A stretch of 64,000 nucleotides of DNA from Paenibacillus cymbidii (GTDB lineage: Bacteria; Bacillota; Bacilli; Paenibacillales; NBRC-103111): NCBI RefSeq assembly GCF_004764705.1, contig NZ_SHLX01000041.1, forward strand, positions 1 through 64,000, in the 5' to 3' direction. A program made the translations under genes and the position numbers. Position 1 is the first letter of the stretch. Each line of letters begins with the position of its first letter. The notes under the pieces are model-generated. The model was not told the origin of the DNA and did not search any database. It worked only from the letters and a program-made list of their open reading frames with translations. This document shows positions 25,177-34,027 of the stretch, piece after piece.

Positions 25177-26088
25177 GTGAAGCGAAACGGCAGAATTGCC
25201 GCTGCAAGCGGAATGCTTGTTATTGCCGTCGTCGCCGGGACGATGGCGGCTGCGCGGCTATGGCCGCCGGCCGGAGCGGCGAGCGGTCGCGCGAGGGCGG
25301 CGCAGCAGCCGGCCGCACCGGCTCCAAGCGCGCCGGCTCCCTCTACGGCCGCGCTCGCTACGCCTTCGCCCGTCGCCGCACTGGCTCCAAGCGCGCCGCC
25401 TCCAACTGCGGCCGTGCTCGCCGCATCGCCTTCGCCCGTCGCCACGCTGGCTCCATCCGCTGCGACTCCGGCCGCGACTGCGAACGCTCGGCGATTGAGC
25501 GCGCCGATCTTGTCCCAGCTGCCGGAGTTCTACAACGGCTGCGAAGTGACGAGCCTGGCGATGCTGACCGCCTATCTCGGGCTTGCGGCAACCAAGCTCG
25601 AACTGGAGCGGCTGCTGCCGAAGGACGAGTCGCCGCTTGTCCGCGATGCGGACGGGGCGATCGTGTCCTGGGGCGACCCGGCGGCCGGCTTCGTCGGCGA
25701 CATTCGCGGCGACGACTTCGGCTACGCGGTGTACCACCAGCCGCTGGCCCGGGTGCTGGACGCCGTGTACAAGCCCGGCAGTCTGGATTTGACCGGCGCG
25801 GCTGATTTTGCCGTGCTGGAACAAACGATTGCGCAAGGGAAACCCGTCATCGTCTGGACGACGGAAACGCTGGCGCCGACGGACGAATGGGTGGCATGGC
25901 GGACGTCGTCCGGGGAGGAAGTGGCGGCTACGTTCCGCATCCATACGGTGCTGCTGACGGGCTACGACGAGCGCTACGTGTATGTCAACAACCCGCTGAC
26001 GGGGCAGCAAGACCAGCAAGCGGACAAGTCGGCCTTCATAGCGGCATGGGAGCAGCTAGGCCGCCAGGCGCTGACCTACAAGTCGTAA
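25177..26088 (+). CDS. C39-like (YvpB-type) membrane-anchored or secreted cysteine protease
   Basis: About 303 residues from GTG 25177 with GGGGAGG ten bases upstream. An N-terminal hydrophobic segment (GMLVIAVVAGTMAAARLW) acts as signal or anchor. Residues 35-105 form a low-complexity Ala/Pro/Ser linker with near-repeats (PSPVAALAPSAPPPT). The C39_2 domain has FYNGCEVTSLAML with the nucleophile Cys, and IHTVLLTGYDE with the His. The usual Asp of the NDPL segment is Asn here (VNNPLTG). Relatives process peptides at the cell surface; substrate is unknown. Confidence 0.8.
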   Translation: MKRNGRIAAASGMLVIAVVAGTMAAARLWPPAGAASGRARAAQQPAAPAPSAPAPSTAALATPSPVAALAPSAPPPTAAVLAASPSPVATLAPSAATPAATANARRLSAPILSQLPEFYNGCEVTSLAMLTAYLGLAATKLELERLLPKDESPLVRDADGAIVSWGDPAAGFVGDIRGDDFGYAVYHQPLARVLDAVYKPGSLDLTGAADFAVLEQTIAQGKPVIVWTTETLAPTDEWVAWRTSSGEEVAATFRIHTVLLTGYDERYVYVNNPLTGQQDQQADKSAFIAAWEQLGRQALTYKS

Positions 26089-26118
26089 ATATACGACGCA
26101 TTGGATCTGTTCCGCCAT

Positions 26119-26310
26119 AATAAGCCATGTTTTATTGGCTATTCTGCAAAAAATCGGCCTGGTCACCGAAATAGCCAGTGATTTCACTGGCTATTTCGTA
26201 GAAACGGGCCATTTTGCCGCGACTTGGCGGAAATAACCAGCGTTTTCGCTGGCTATTTCCGGCGAACCGCGCGAATCGCGGCCAATAGGCCATTTTTTAT
26301 AGGCTATTTC
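26119..26310. repeat. Cluster of four family-1 intergenic hairpin repeats
   Basis: Units at 26119-26143, 26168-26197, 26229-26260 and 26284-26310. The second is a perfect 13-bp palindrome, GAAATAGCCAGTG with a 4-nt loop; the third has compensating changes (CCAGCG and CGCTGG). The 516-base gap from 26089 to 26604 otherwise holds only an inverted repeat and the leader of the next gene. Confidence 0.8.
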
Positions 26311-26484
26311 CGAGAACGCAGCCTGTTTTATCGTATGGCAGCTATGCCCCTGAAAAGCACCTTGCGTGTTCGATGTTTCGAGCATGCGAGTGTGCTTTTT
26401 TGCTATGAAATAGCACACAACGGTTCTTATAACGGTATAACAGAATTTATATAGACATATCGTAACACAATGAGATACAATGTG

Positions 26485-26501
26485 TTCGAAAGATGTTCGA
26501 A
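26485..26501. promoter_or_regulatory. Phased TTCGAA inverted repeat
   Basis: TTCGAA-N5-TTCGAA, repeated at an 11-bp step, about 100 bases before the propeller-protein gene. It could bind a LacI- or LexA-like dimer. I cannot place a convincing promoter beside it. Confidence 0.3.
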
Positions 26502-26604
26502 AGCGAAAGCTGCCTTTGTTTTCATATGCAGATGTCTGGAAAGTCAGGCGGCTGCATTTTACATAGATCCGAATTACCAGCCATGAAAAGGGAGGGGAAG
26601 GCAG

Positions 26605-28785
26605 TTGGGGATCAGGGGAAAACGTGCTTTCGGTCGGTTCCTTCAGACTAGTTTGATTTGTGCCCTATTTCTTCTCACAGTAAGCAACACGAGTTATGCC
26701 GATTGGCAAAGCGGAGGACAGATTACCCATTTCGGAAGCGGATTCAGCCAGAATCCGAAAGCAAGTCCGGATGGCAACTGGATCTATTATCAGTCGGACA
26801 AGTCGGGGGTTTCAGCGGTATATCGCATGCATCCCGATGGCAGCGGGGATACGAATTTGACGGCCGGCTATAGCGTGAACAGCGGAAATTCCTGCTACGG
26901 CCTTTCCTTGTCCGTCGATGGAAGCAAGTTGATTTATTCCTCGCACAATGGCACGTATGCGAAAGTAGTCATGGCCAATGCCGACGGCACGAGCCCGGTC
27001 GTTGTGAGCACGTCGGGTCAGTACACCTATATGGCGTCCGCCAACTCGGACGGCACGGAAATCGTATTTTCGAACAATTCGCTGGGCTACAAAATTCAAT
27101 TGGAGAATGTGGCCACGCAAACGATTACTACGCTAGCCCCCGCTTTAACGGATACGTACGTGCCTCAGTTTACGAAAGACGATCAGAAGATCGTGTTCAC
27201 CCAGAAATACGGCTCCTCCGATATTTACGGCAATATCTATATCGTCAATAAGGACGGAACCGGTTTAACCAATTTGACGAACAACAACCTGTTCGCCTAC
27301 GAGTATTTTTTATCGAGCTTGGATACGCACGGCGCCAGCGAAGAACTCAGCTTATCGCCCGACGGAACGAAAATTTTATATTCGCAGTATGTGGGCAGCG
27401 TTCCGCAGCTTTACACCATGAATATGGACGGCAGCGGCAAAACGCAGCTGACGAACGGAGAAACATGGGCGGCCAAAGGAAAATACAGTCCGGACGGTAC
27501 CCGAATCGGTTTTATCAGGAAGGTCGGAGCCAATTACTGGCAGCTGTTTGTGATGAATGCGGACGGTTCGAATGTGAGGCAGCTGACGAATATCACCGGT
27601 GCGGTAAGAAATTTTGATTGGGCGCCCACCGGGGAAGAAATCTACTATACCGATATGGAATGGGGCGGAGGAGCGTATGACCCCGCAAATTCCGTAAGCG
27701 GGGAATTGCATCGTGTATCCGTGAAGCCGGATTCTTCCTTATTCTTGGACGACTTTGAAGCTTATTCGACAGGGGCGTATCCGCCGTCCAATTGGTCCAA
27801 TCCGAACGGCAACGGGCCCTGGACGGTAGAGAACGGTTACAGCCATGTGCTGCAGCAGAGCGGGACGGGGTTGTCGCAATATTTTTTCGTGACGGCCGGA
27901 TCAAGTTCGTGGACTGACTATGAGGTGTCGGCAAGAGTGAAACCCACCGGCAACAGTGCAGGGGTTTTCGGCAGGTATCAGAGTACCAATACGTACTACA
28001 TGGCACGAATCGATACGTCGCAGGTTGCGCTCTACAAGATTATCGGCGGAACCGTCACGCTGCTGGCATCGGCTTCTTACCCTTTCAGTACGAGCTCCTG
28101 GTACAACATCAAGCTGTCCATGCACGGCTCGAGTCTCAAAGTCTATCTCAATGGCGCTTTGAAGCTGACTGCGACGGACGCCGCGCTCTCCACCGGGAGA
28201 ATAGCCTTGTACACCATCCCGGAAGCGGCGTTCGATTATGTATCCGTTGCCAACGAGATGGCGTTTTATGACGGCTTCGAAGGCTCGCCAAGTCCATGGA
28301 TCGCCAGAAAAGGAACGGCTTCCGCAAGCACCGCGCACGCTTATAGCGGACTGAACAGTTACGTGACGAATGAGGATATGGATGTCGTCTCGCATCCGCT
28401 CGGGGCAAGCTTGAACAAGATCGTTACGTTGCAGTTCTACGATAATGCCGGCCAAACGACGCAGGACAGCGTGGCCCGGGCCGATGACAGCGGATGGGAC
28501 GGCAGCTTCTGGCGAGGGCTCGGCGTCATTACGGCGGCATCGAGCACGCATTACGCTGTCAGAATCGATGGAACGGAAACGGCGACAAGCGTACCTCGCG
28601 TTACCGGCTGGCACCAGTTCAAATGGGATTACACTTCCGGCACGAAGGTGGATATGTATATTGACGGCGTGCTGGTGGCATCTCCGACGGGGGTAACCGC
28701 CGTAAGCGAGATTGCGATGGGAGATTGGTGGGCAGACAGTGCCGTCGGCACTTACTACTATGACGATGTGAAAGTGGCTGATTAA
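26605..28785 (+). CDS. Secreted TolB-like beta-propeller protein with LamG-like C-terminal domains
   Basis: 726 residues from a TTG start at 26605, seven bases after GGGAGGGG. A signal peptide ends near NTSYA. Residues 40-370 hold seven PD40 propeller blades, each with an S-x-D-G-x-x-I-x-Y core (SPDGNWIYY, SPDGTKILY, SPDGTRIGF). Residues 375-550 resemble a concanavalin-like carbohydrate-binding fold (SARVKPTGNSAGVFGRYQS), and a second similar module ends the protein. It is the first gene before a sugar transporter, so it may bind polysaccharide outside the cell. No catalytic motif is visible. Confidence 0.78.
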   Translation: MGIRGKRAFGRFLQTSLICALFLLTVSNTSYADWQSGGQITHFGSGFSQNPKASPDGNWIYYQSDKSGVSAVYRMHPDGSGDTNLTAGYSVNSGNSCYGLSLSVDGSKLIYSSHNGTYAKVVMANADGTSPVVVSTSGQYTYMASANSDGTEIVFSNNSLGYKIQLENVATQTITTLAPALTDTYVPQFTKDDQKIVFTQKYGSSDIYGNIYIVNKDGTGLTNLTNNNLFAYEYFLSSLDTHGASEELSLSPDGTKILYSQYVGSVPQLYTMNMDGSGKTQLTNGETWAAKGKYSPDGTRIGFIRKVGANYWQLFVMNADGSNVRQLTNITGAVRNFDWAPTGEEIYYTDMEWGGGAYDPANSVSGELHRVSVKPDSSLFLDDFEAYSTGAYPPSNWSNPNGNGPWTVENGYSHVLQQSGTGLSQYFFVTAGSSSWTDYEVSARVKPTGNSAGVFGRYQSTNTYYMARIDTSQVALYKIIGGTVTLLASASYPFSTSSWYNIKLSMHGSSLKVYLNGALKLTATDAALSTGRIALYTIPEAAFDYVSVANEMAFYDGFEGSPSPWIARKGTASASTAHAYSGLNSYVTNEDMDVVSHPLGASLNKIVTLQFYDNAGQTTQDSVARADDSGWDGSFWRGLGVITAASSTHYAVRIDGTETATSVPRVTGWHQFKWDYTSGTKVDMYIDGVLVASPTGVTAVSEIAMGDWWADSAVGTYYYDDVKVAD

Positions 28786-28843
28786 AGAAACTCGAAACGG
28801 ATATGATGCAACCCCTAACTCATACGGAAAGAGGCGGTTTACC

Positions 28844-30286
28844 ATGTCATTCTTAATGAGCTATCCAAAGAAACGGTTTTCGTTCCTGACGCTTGCCGTC
28901 ATGATCGCCATACTTGTCGTTTCCGCAGGCTGCAGCTCGAAATCCTCCAAAGATCCCGTTGCATCGCCTGCCGCTTCCGGCGCTTCTCCGACAGCCGCAT
29001 CCGTAGCATCGGCGACGCCCAAGGAAGACCCGAAATTGACCTTGACGTTATGGACGACGCAAACAGGGACGCTGTCGGGCCAAAAAGCGGGGGAATGGGT
29101 GGAGCAAGACCTGGCCAAAGAATGGAATGAGATCCATCCGAACGTAAAAATCAAGGTGGAAATCATCCCGTTCGACGGCATTAACGAGAAGATTACGACG
29201 GCGATCGCTTCCAAATCCGCACCCGATCTCTTATTCGACGTGCCTTCCCGAACGCTGGCTTACGGGCAGATGGGCGCGTTGGCCACACTCGACGATATTA
29301 TTCCGAAGGAGGATCTCGACAAAATCCATAACAATCCCGGGATCATGAAAATGGTTACGGTGAACGGCAAAGTGGTCACGATGCCTTATTCCTCCAATCC
29401 GCTGGCGCTCATCGTCGACAAATCGATTTGGAAAGACGCGAACGCGGAGAAGCTGCTGCCGAGCAACGAGTTCCGCACCTGGACGCCGGAGCAATTCAAA
29501 GCCGCGCTCAAAGCGGTAGTAAATAAAGACAAAGGCATCTACGGCGCCAGCATGTTCGCGCTGAACGAACAGGGCGACAGCCTGTACAATTCGTTGTTCA
29601 CTTCTTATGGCGCCACCTTGTTCAACGACGATTATTCGAAATATGTCGCGGCGGATTCTCCGCAGGCGGAGCAAGCGTTAAGCATGATCAAGTCGCTGGT
29701 TGACGAAGGTCTTGTCAACCCGCACCCGGAAAGCATTTCTGCGGTTAATATCGTCGACTTCTGGAAGCAGCGCAAGACGGGGATGATTCTGGGCGGCCCT
29801 ACACATGCCGACATTATCAAGAGCGGGTTAAAGGACGGGAGCGTAGTCGGACCGCATGAATATATGTACGTAAGCTTCCCGTCGCCGACGGAAGGGAAAT
29901 CGGCGCTGAATATGCAGATCGGATACGGCACGGTATTCAAAAACGGCGATGCGAACAAAGAAAAGTGGGCGAAAGATTTCTTATACTGGTCGCAGACCAA
30001 AAGCAAAACTTATGCAAATGCGATGAAAGTGTTCAACCCTTTCTCGAATGAAGCGCCGGAGTGGACCAAGGACGATCCGGAAATGCAGTTTCTCGCCAAG
30101 CTGGCGACCAAAGCGAAGGACTGGCCGGTTCTGGATCCGGGTTATGGCATCAAGGGATATCCCGAAATGCGGGCAGCCATGTTTCCCGAAATGCAAAAAA
30201 TGTTTATCAACCAATCGACGCCGAAACAGACGATCGACACGATTTCCAAGAAGTTCAACGATATCATAACGAAATATAAAAAATAA
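28844..30286 (+). CDS. Sugar ABC transporter substrate-binding lipoprotein (family 1)
   Basis: 480 residues. Lipobox VSAGC near residue 30 predicts a lipid-anchored surface protein, followed by a Ser/Ala-rich linker. The mature part fits family-1 extracellular sugar-binding proteins (LTLWTTQTGT, ASKSAPDLLFDVPS, and a C-terminal helical region). It delivers an oligosaccharide to the two permeases that follow. GAGG precedes ATG 28844. A stem-loop separates it from the permeases. Confidence 0.93.
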   Translation: MSFLMSYPKKRFSFLTLAVMIAILVVSAGCSSKSSKDPVASPAASGASPTAASVASATPKEDPKLTLTLWTTQTGTLSGQKAGEWVEQDLAKEWNEIHPNVKIKVEIIPFDGINEKITTAIASKSAPDLLFDVPSRTLAYGQMGALATLDDIIPKEDLDKIHNNPGIMKMVTVNGKVVTMPYSSNPLALIVDKSIWKDANAEKLLPSNEFRTWTPEQFKAALKAVVNKDKGIYGASMFALNEQGDSLYNSLFTSYGATLFNDDYSKYVAADSPQAEQALSMIKSLVDEGLVNPHPESISAVNIVDFWKQRKTGMILGGPTHADIIKSGLKDGSVVGPHEYMYVSFPSPTEGKSALNMQIGYGTVFKNGDANKEKWAKDFLYWSQTKSKTYANAMKVFNPFSNEAPEWTKDDPEMQFLAKLATKAKDWPVLDPGYGIKGYPEMRAAMFPEMQKMFINQSTPKQTIDTISKKFNDIITKYKK

Positions 30287-30293
30287 CGGCGCT

Positions 30294-30327
30294 CAAGGCG
30301 GGTTTCGGTTTGCCCGTGCCCGCCTTG
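30294..30327 (+). other. Stem-loop between binding protein and permease genes
   Basis: A 9-bp perfect stem CAAGGCGGG and CCCGCCTTG immediately after the binding-protein stop, without a long T-run. Such hairpins protect the upstream message and lower expression of the permeases. A comparable one lies at 38672-38705. Confidence 0.7.
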
Positions 30328-30355
30328 CCAATCTTTTCGAGGAGGGTCTGCCAGG

Positions 30356-31240
30356 TTGAGGACGCTCAGTTGGACTGGTTTCAAGAAGGAGGCCATCGGG
30401 TGGCTGTTCGTTTTGCCGATGCTTGTTTTTTTTGGTCTCTTCGTGTTGTATCCGATTCTCGATTCGATCCGGACGAGCTTTTACGGATTCGACTTCAGCC
30501 ATTATTATTGGGCCGGGCTTGATAATTACCGCTCGCTGTTCGCCGACGAACTCTTCTGGAAATCGATGAAGAACACGCTTGTTTTCGTCGCTTATCTGGT
30601 TCCTTCGATAACCGTGATATCGCTGCTGCTTTCGTTGTTCATCAACAATCGTTCCATGAGAGCGCAAGCTTTTTTTAAAGCCGTCTTTTATATTCCGGCC
30701 GTCACTTCGATTGTCAGTATTACGCTGGTTTGGGGCTATATGCTCAACAACCAGTTCGGGCTCGCGAACTATTTGCTGCGGCTGCTGGGGCACGAGGGGA
30801 TGATCAACTGGCTTGGCGTCAACTGGGTATACGGCTCCTTGTCGCTTATTCTGATTACGATCAATATCGGCAATCCGATTGTCGTCTTTACAGCATCCTT
30901 GAACGGGATCCCGGGAGATCTGTACGAATCCGCATCGCTTGACGGCGCGAAGCCGATGGAGAAGTTTTTTTACATCACGCTGCCTTTGCTCCGCCCGAGC
31001 TTGCTGTACGTCATCGTGACGACTACCATTGCATCGTTTCAAGTATTCGCGATTATTTTATTGATGACTGCGGGCGGCCCGGCATTCAAAACGACGACGA
31101 TTTTGATGCTGATTTACCAGCAAGCCTTCGTCAATATGAATTTCGGCATGGCGAATGCGATGGGGATCATCCTGTGCCTGATCATTTGCTGTATCGCTTT
31201 TCTGCAATTCAAGCTGTTCAAGAGCGATATCGAATATTAA
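30356..31240 (+). CDS. Sugar ABC transporter permease, MalF-type
   Basis: 294 residues from TTG 30356, with GAGGAGGG about nine bases before it. Six hydrophobic segments; the cytoplasmic EAA loop reads YESASLDGAKPMEKFFYITLP, given in parts ESASLDGA and FFYITLPLL. It pairs with the next permease. No ATPase gene is present; transporters of this class in Bacilli commonly share an MsmX-like ATPase encoded elsewhere. Confidence 0.92.
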   Translation: MRTLSWTGFKKEAIGWLFVLPMLVFFGLFVLYPILDSIRTSFYGFDFSHYYWAGLDNYRSLFADELFWKSMKNTLVFVAYLVPSITVISLLLSLFINNRSMRAQAFFKAVFYIPAVTSIVSITLVWGYMLNNQFGLANYLLRLLGHEGMINWLGVNWVYGSLSLILITINIGNPIVVFTASLNGIPGDLYESASLDGAKPMEKFFYITLPLLRPSLLYVIVTTTIASFQVFAIILLMTAGGPAFKTTTILMLIYQQAFVNMNFGMANAMGIILCLIICCIAFLQFKLFKSDIEY

Positions 31241-31255
31241 TGCGAAGGGGTCGCC

Positions 31256-32086
31256 ATGCATACTAATCGGGCTTTACTAACGGTTCAGAGAGCGATTCTT
31301 TACTTGTGCTCGTTGTTCTTTCTTTGGCCGTTCTATTGGATGGTCATCGGCTCTTTCAAAAACCTGCAGGTTTCGTTGCAAATACCGCCGGAGTGGTTTC
31401 CGCTGCATCCGACGTTCGATAATTTTCGCATCCTGCTGACTGATTTCCCGACGCTGCGTTGGCTCGGCAACAGCTTGTTTATTTCGACTGTGTGTACCGT
31501 CATGGTTCTGACAGTCAGCTTGCTGGCGGCTTATTCGATCGCCAAGCTGCGGTTTAAAGGCGCCAGCATCGTGTTCGGTACCATGGTTGCAGCGATGACG
31601 ATTCCGCATACGGTCCTGTTCATTCCGCTGTTCAAATTGATGAACCAGTTGAGCCTGACCAATACGTTATGGGGGGCGCTTCTGCCGCTGGTCGGTTGGC
31701 CGTTCGGCGTCTTCCTGCTCAAGCAATTTATTCAGACGCTGCCGGGCGAGCTGATGGAAGCGGGCCGAATCGACGGATGCGGCGAATTCCAGCTGTTCAC
31801 CAGCATCATCGTTCCGTTGGCCAAACCGGGACTTGGCGTTCTGGCGATATTCACTTTCGTAAATTCTTGGAATGACTACGTATGGCAGCTGATCATTTTA
31901 ACGAAACGAAGCCAATACACACTGCCGGTCGGCGTCAAAATTGCGCAGCAGGTCACCGAGTTCGGGATTAATTACGGCGTTGCGATGGCCGGCGCGGTTT
32001 TTGCCACGGGGCCGATTCTGATCATTTTTTTATATTTCCAAAAGTATTTTACGAAAGGGATTACGCTGGGCGCTCTGAAGGGGTAA
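31256..32086 (+). CDS. Sugar ABC transporter permease, MalG-type
   Basis: 276 residues, GAAGGGG before ATG 31256. Six membrane segments and the EAA motif ELMEAGRIDGCGEFQLF. The C-terminus ends FTKGITLGALKG, the usual MalG-type tail. Partner of the preceding MalF-type protein; the gap between them is 15 bases. Confidence 0.93.
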   Translation: MHTNRALLTVQRAILYLCSLFFLWPFYWMVIGSFKNLQVSLQIPPEWFPLHPTFDNFRILLTDFPTLRWLGNSLFISTVCTVMVLTVSLLAAYSIAKLRFKGASIVFGTMVAAMTIPHTVLFIPLFKLMNQLSLTNTLWGALLPLVGWPFGVFLLKQFIQTLPGELMEAGRIDGCGEFQLFTSIIVPLAKPGLGVLAIFTFVNSWNDYVWQLIILTKRSQYTLPVGVKIAQQVTEFGINYGVAMAGAVFATGPILIIFLYFQKYFTKGITLGALKG

Positions 32087-32120
32087 CGGCTGCTGCTTAT
32101 CATAAGACGAGGTGAAAGCG

Positions 32121-32918
32121 ATGGGAAAAGAGAAATTATCGGAGCATGCGGTCATCAGTCGCGGCGAAAAAATCAAATATTACGTACGGACGCCGGAGCA
32201 TCTGGCTCCGATCGGGGAACGGCTGCTGCTGATTTCGGTAGGGATGGAGTGGATCCGTTCCTTGTATACGGAGCCTTATCGGATTACGGCGGATACCTTC
32301 CTCCTTCACGGCCACTGTGTGCTCAGCTTCGATACCCCTTGTCACGGGGAGCGGACCAAGCCGTACGGGGAACATATCGAAGGGCTTTGCGCCGCCTTGC
32401 TGAAGGGGGACGATCCCTTCGAGCGCTTCATCGAGGATGCCGGCACGGTTATCGACGACTGCATTCGCCGAGGGGTGGTGAAGGACGACCAGATCGTCGT
32501 TTGCGGCGCATCCCGCGGCGGTTATTTGGCGCTGCGGCTGCTGGCTGCGGATGCGAGGGTCGGCAGAGCCGCCGCTTTCGCTCCGGTAACGGATTGGCAA
32601 TATTTGCGGGAATTTGCGGCCGTGAAGGATACGGAAACGGTCGGGGCGCAAAATTTGCTCCGCTACATGGACGAACTGGCGGGAAAGCCGATATTTATGG
32701 CGATCGGCAATCACGATTTGCGTGTGAGCACGTTCAGCTGCTGCAAGCTTCATGTCGAACTGGCGGCGCACAACGCTTCCCGCGGACATGAGGAGTCGTT
32801 GATCGAGTTTTTCGTAACCGACGATGCGGGACATACGATGGGCGATCTTTGGTATCATAAGGGAACGCAATTTTTATTATATGGACCCGACGAAGAGCCC
32901 AAGCAAGAAGAGGAATGA
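32121..32918 (+). CDS. Alpha/beta-hydrolase (prolyl-oligopeptidase-like esterase)
   Basis: 265 residues from ATG 32121 with GAGGTG six bases upstream; GTG 32112 is in frame but overlaps that site. Nucleophile elbow CGASRGGYLA, with Asp in GNHDLRVS and His in DDAGHTMGD, make a full triad. No signal peptide, so it acts in the cytosol, probably deacylating imported saccharides. Part of the transporter operon. The regulator downstream is separated by a hairpin. Confidence 0.85.
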   Translation: MGKEKLSEHAVISRGEKIKYYVRTPEHLAPIGERLLLISVGMEWIRSLYTEPYRITADTFLLHGHCVLSFDTPCHGERTKPYGEHIEGLCAALLKGDDPFERFIEDAGTVIDDCIRRGVVKDDQIVVCGASRGGYLALRLLAADARVGRAAAFAPVTDWQYLREFAAVKDTETVGAQNLLRYMDELAGKPIFMAIGNHDLRVSTFSCCKLHVELAAHNASRGHEESLIEFFVTDDAGHTMGDLWYHKGTQFLLYGPDEEPKQEEE

Positions 32919-32939
32919 TTCGTAGAGCTTCCTGGCTGG

Positions 32940-32969
32940 CCGCTGCGCGGAAGGGCTGAGGCGCAGCGG
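32940..32969 (+). other. Stem-loop, probable end of the first transporter operon
   Basis: Perfect 9-bp stem CCGCTGCGC and GCGCAGCGG with a 12-nt loop. No T-run follows, so termination would not be of the simple intrinsic type. Confidence 0.45.
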
Positions 32970-33105
32970 GACTTCGCTTCGAACCACGGCCAAAAAACGG
33001 GGGCATTTACTGAAAATTTTCTTGCGCATGCGATTTTTAACGGACCGGGCGGGGTGTCTGATTTTGCCAAAGTAGTATGGTATAATTAAAACAACGAAAA
33101 TCACA

Positions 33106-33120
33106 ATAATTCCGAATTAT
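33106..33120. promoter_or_regulatory. Candidate IclR operator
   Basis: ATAATTCCGAATTAT, a perfect palindrome around a single centre base, 20 bases downstream of TATAAT at 33081-33086. A position over the transcript start suits autoregulation by the IclR protein encoded next. Confidence 0.6.
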
Positions 33121-33157
33121 GGATGGTTTTATAGTGGAAATGGAGTGAACGCATCGC

Positions 33158-33949
33158 ATGGAAACGGAAGAAAAGAACGAAACAACGAAAGACACCCCTT
33201 ATTTTGTGATTCAATCGCTTGATAAAACACTGCATATTTTGCAATGCTTCATTGACGACCGTTCCCCGCTTGGCGTGAGCGAAATTGCCCGCAAATTGAA
33301 ATTGAACAAAAGCGTCGTGCATCGCCTGATGCTGACCTTGCAAATTCACGGCTATTTGCAGCAAGTCAAAAAGACGGATAAATATACGGTAGGTCCCAAG
33401 GCGTTCGAGCTTGGTTCGGTTTACACCAATTCGACCGATCTGGTCGACTCCGGCAAAAAAACGCTGATCGAGCTGGTCGAGCGCACCAGTCTCACCGCGC
33501 ACCTTGCCATTCTCGACAAAGATTCCGTTCTTCACCTGGTGAATGTGGAGCCCGATCATTTGAAGTATTTGTTTGGCGCGGCGGGACAGAGAAGACCGAT
33601 CCATAATACGGCGCTCGGGAAATGTTTGACTGCCTGGATGCCGAGAGAGCATGTGTTGAAAGTATTGGAGAAGTGTACGTTCGAGAAGACGACTGCCAAT
33701 ACGATCGATTCTCTGGATGCGTTTCTCTCCGAGCTGAGCCGCGTTCGGAAGATGGGCTACGCGACGGAGAACGAGGAGGCGAATCCCGCCGTCCGCAGCT
33801 GCGCGGCTCCGATTCACGGGAAGGACGGCGATGTCATTGCGGCGATCAGCGTGAGCGGGTATGGCATTTCGGATGAAAAAATGAATGAGCTGCTGATTAT
33901 GGTGAAAAGTATGGCCTCCCAACTGTCGCGGAGAATCGGGCATTTTTAA
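33158..33949 (+). CDS. IclR-family transcriptional regulator
   Basis: 263 residues. N-terminal winged helix (LDKTLHILQCFIDD, LGVSEIARKLKLNKSVVHRLM) and a C-terminal GAF-like effector domain (GQRRPIHNTALGKCLTAW, EEANPAVRSCAAPIHG, ISVSGYG). It binds DNA as a dimer or tetramer and responds to a small carboxylate or sugar derivative. It lies downstream of the first transporter operon and is probably its regulator; a palindrome sits in its own promoter. Confidence 0.93.
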   Translation: METEEKNETTKDTPYFVIQSLDKTLHILQCFIDDRSPLGVSEIARKLKLNKSVVHRLMLTLQIHGYLQQVKKTDKYTVGPKAFELGSVYTNSTDLVDSGKKTLIELVERTSLTAHLAILDKDSVLHLVNVEPDHLKYLFGAAGQRRPIHNTALGKCLTAWMPREHVLKVLEKCTFEKTTANTIDSLDAFLSELSRVRKMGYATENEEANPAVRSCAAPIHGKDGDVIAAISVSGYGISDEKMNELLIMVKSMASQLSRRIGHF

Positions 33950-33975
33950 CGCGGCGGCACATCTTTGTAAGGCGC

Positions 33976-34026
33976 AAAGCCAAAACGGCCTCCCTGGGGA
34001 GACCGCCGTTGGCTTTTATTTTTTTC
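33976..34026 (+). terminator. Intrinsic terminator of the IclR gene
   Basis: Stem AAAGCCAA and TTGGCTTT, extended by ACGGC and GCCGT, followed by TTTTATTTTTTT. It lies between convergent genes. Confidence 0.88.
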
Positions 34027-34027
34027 A

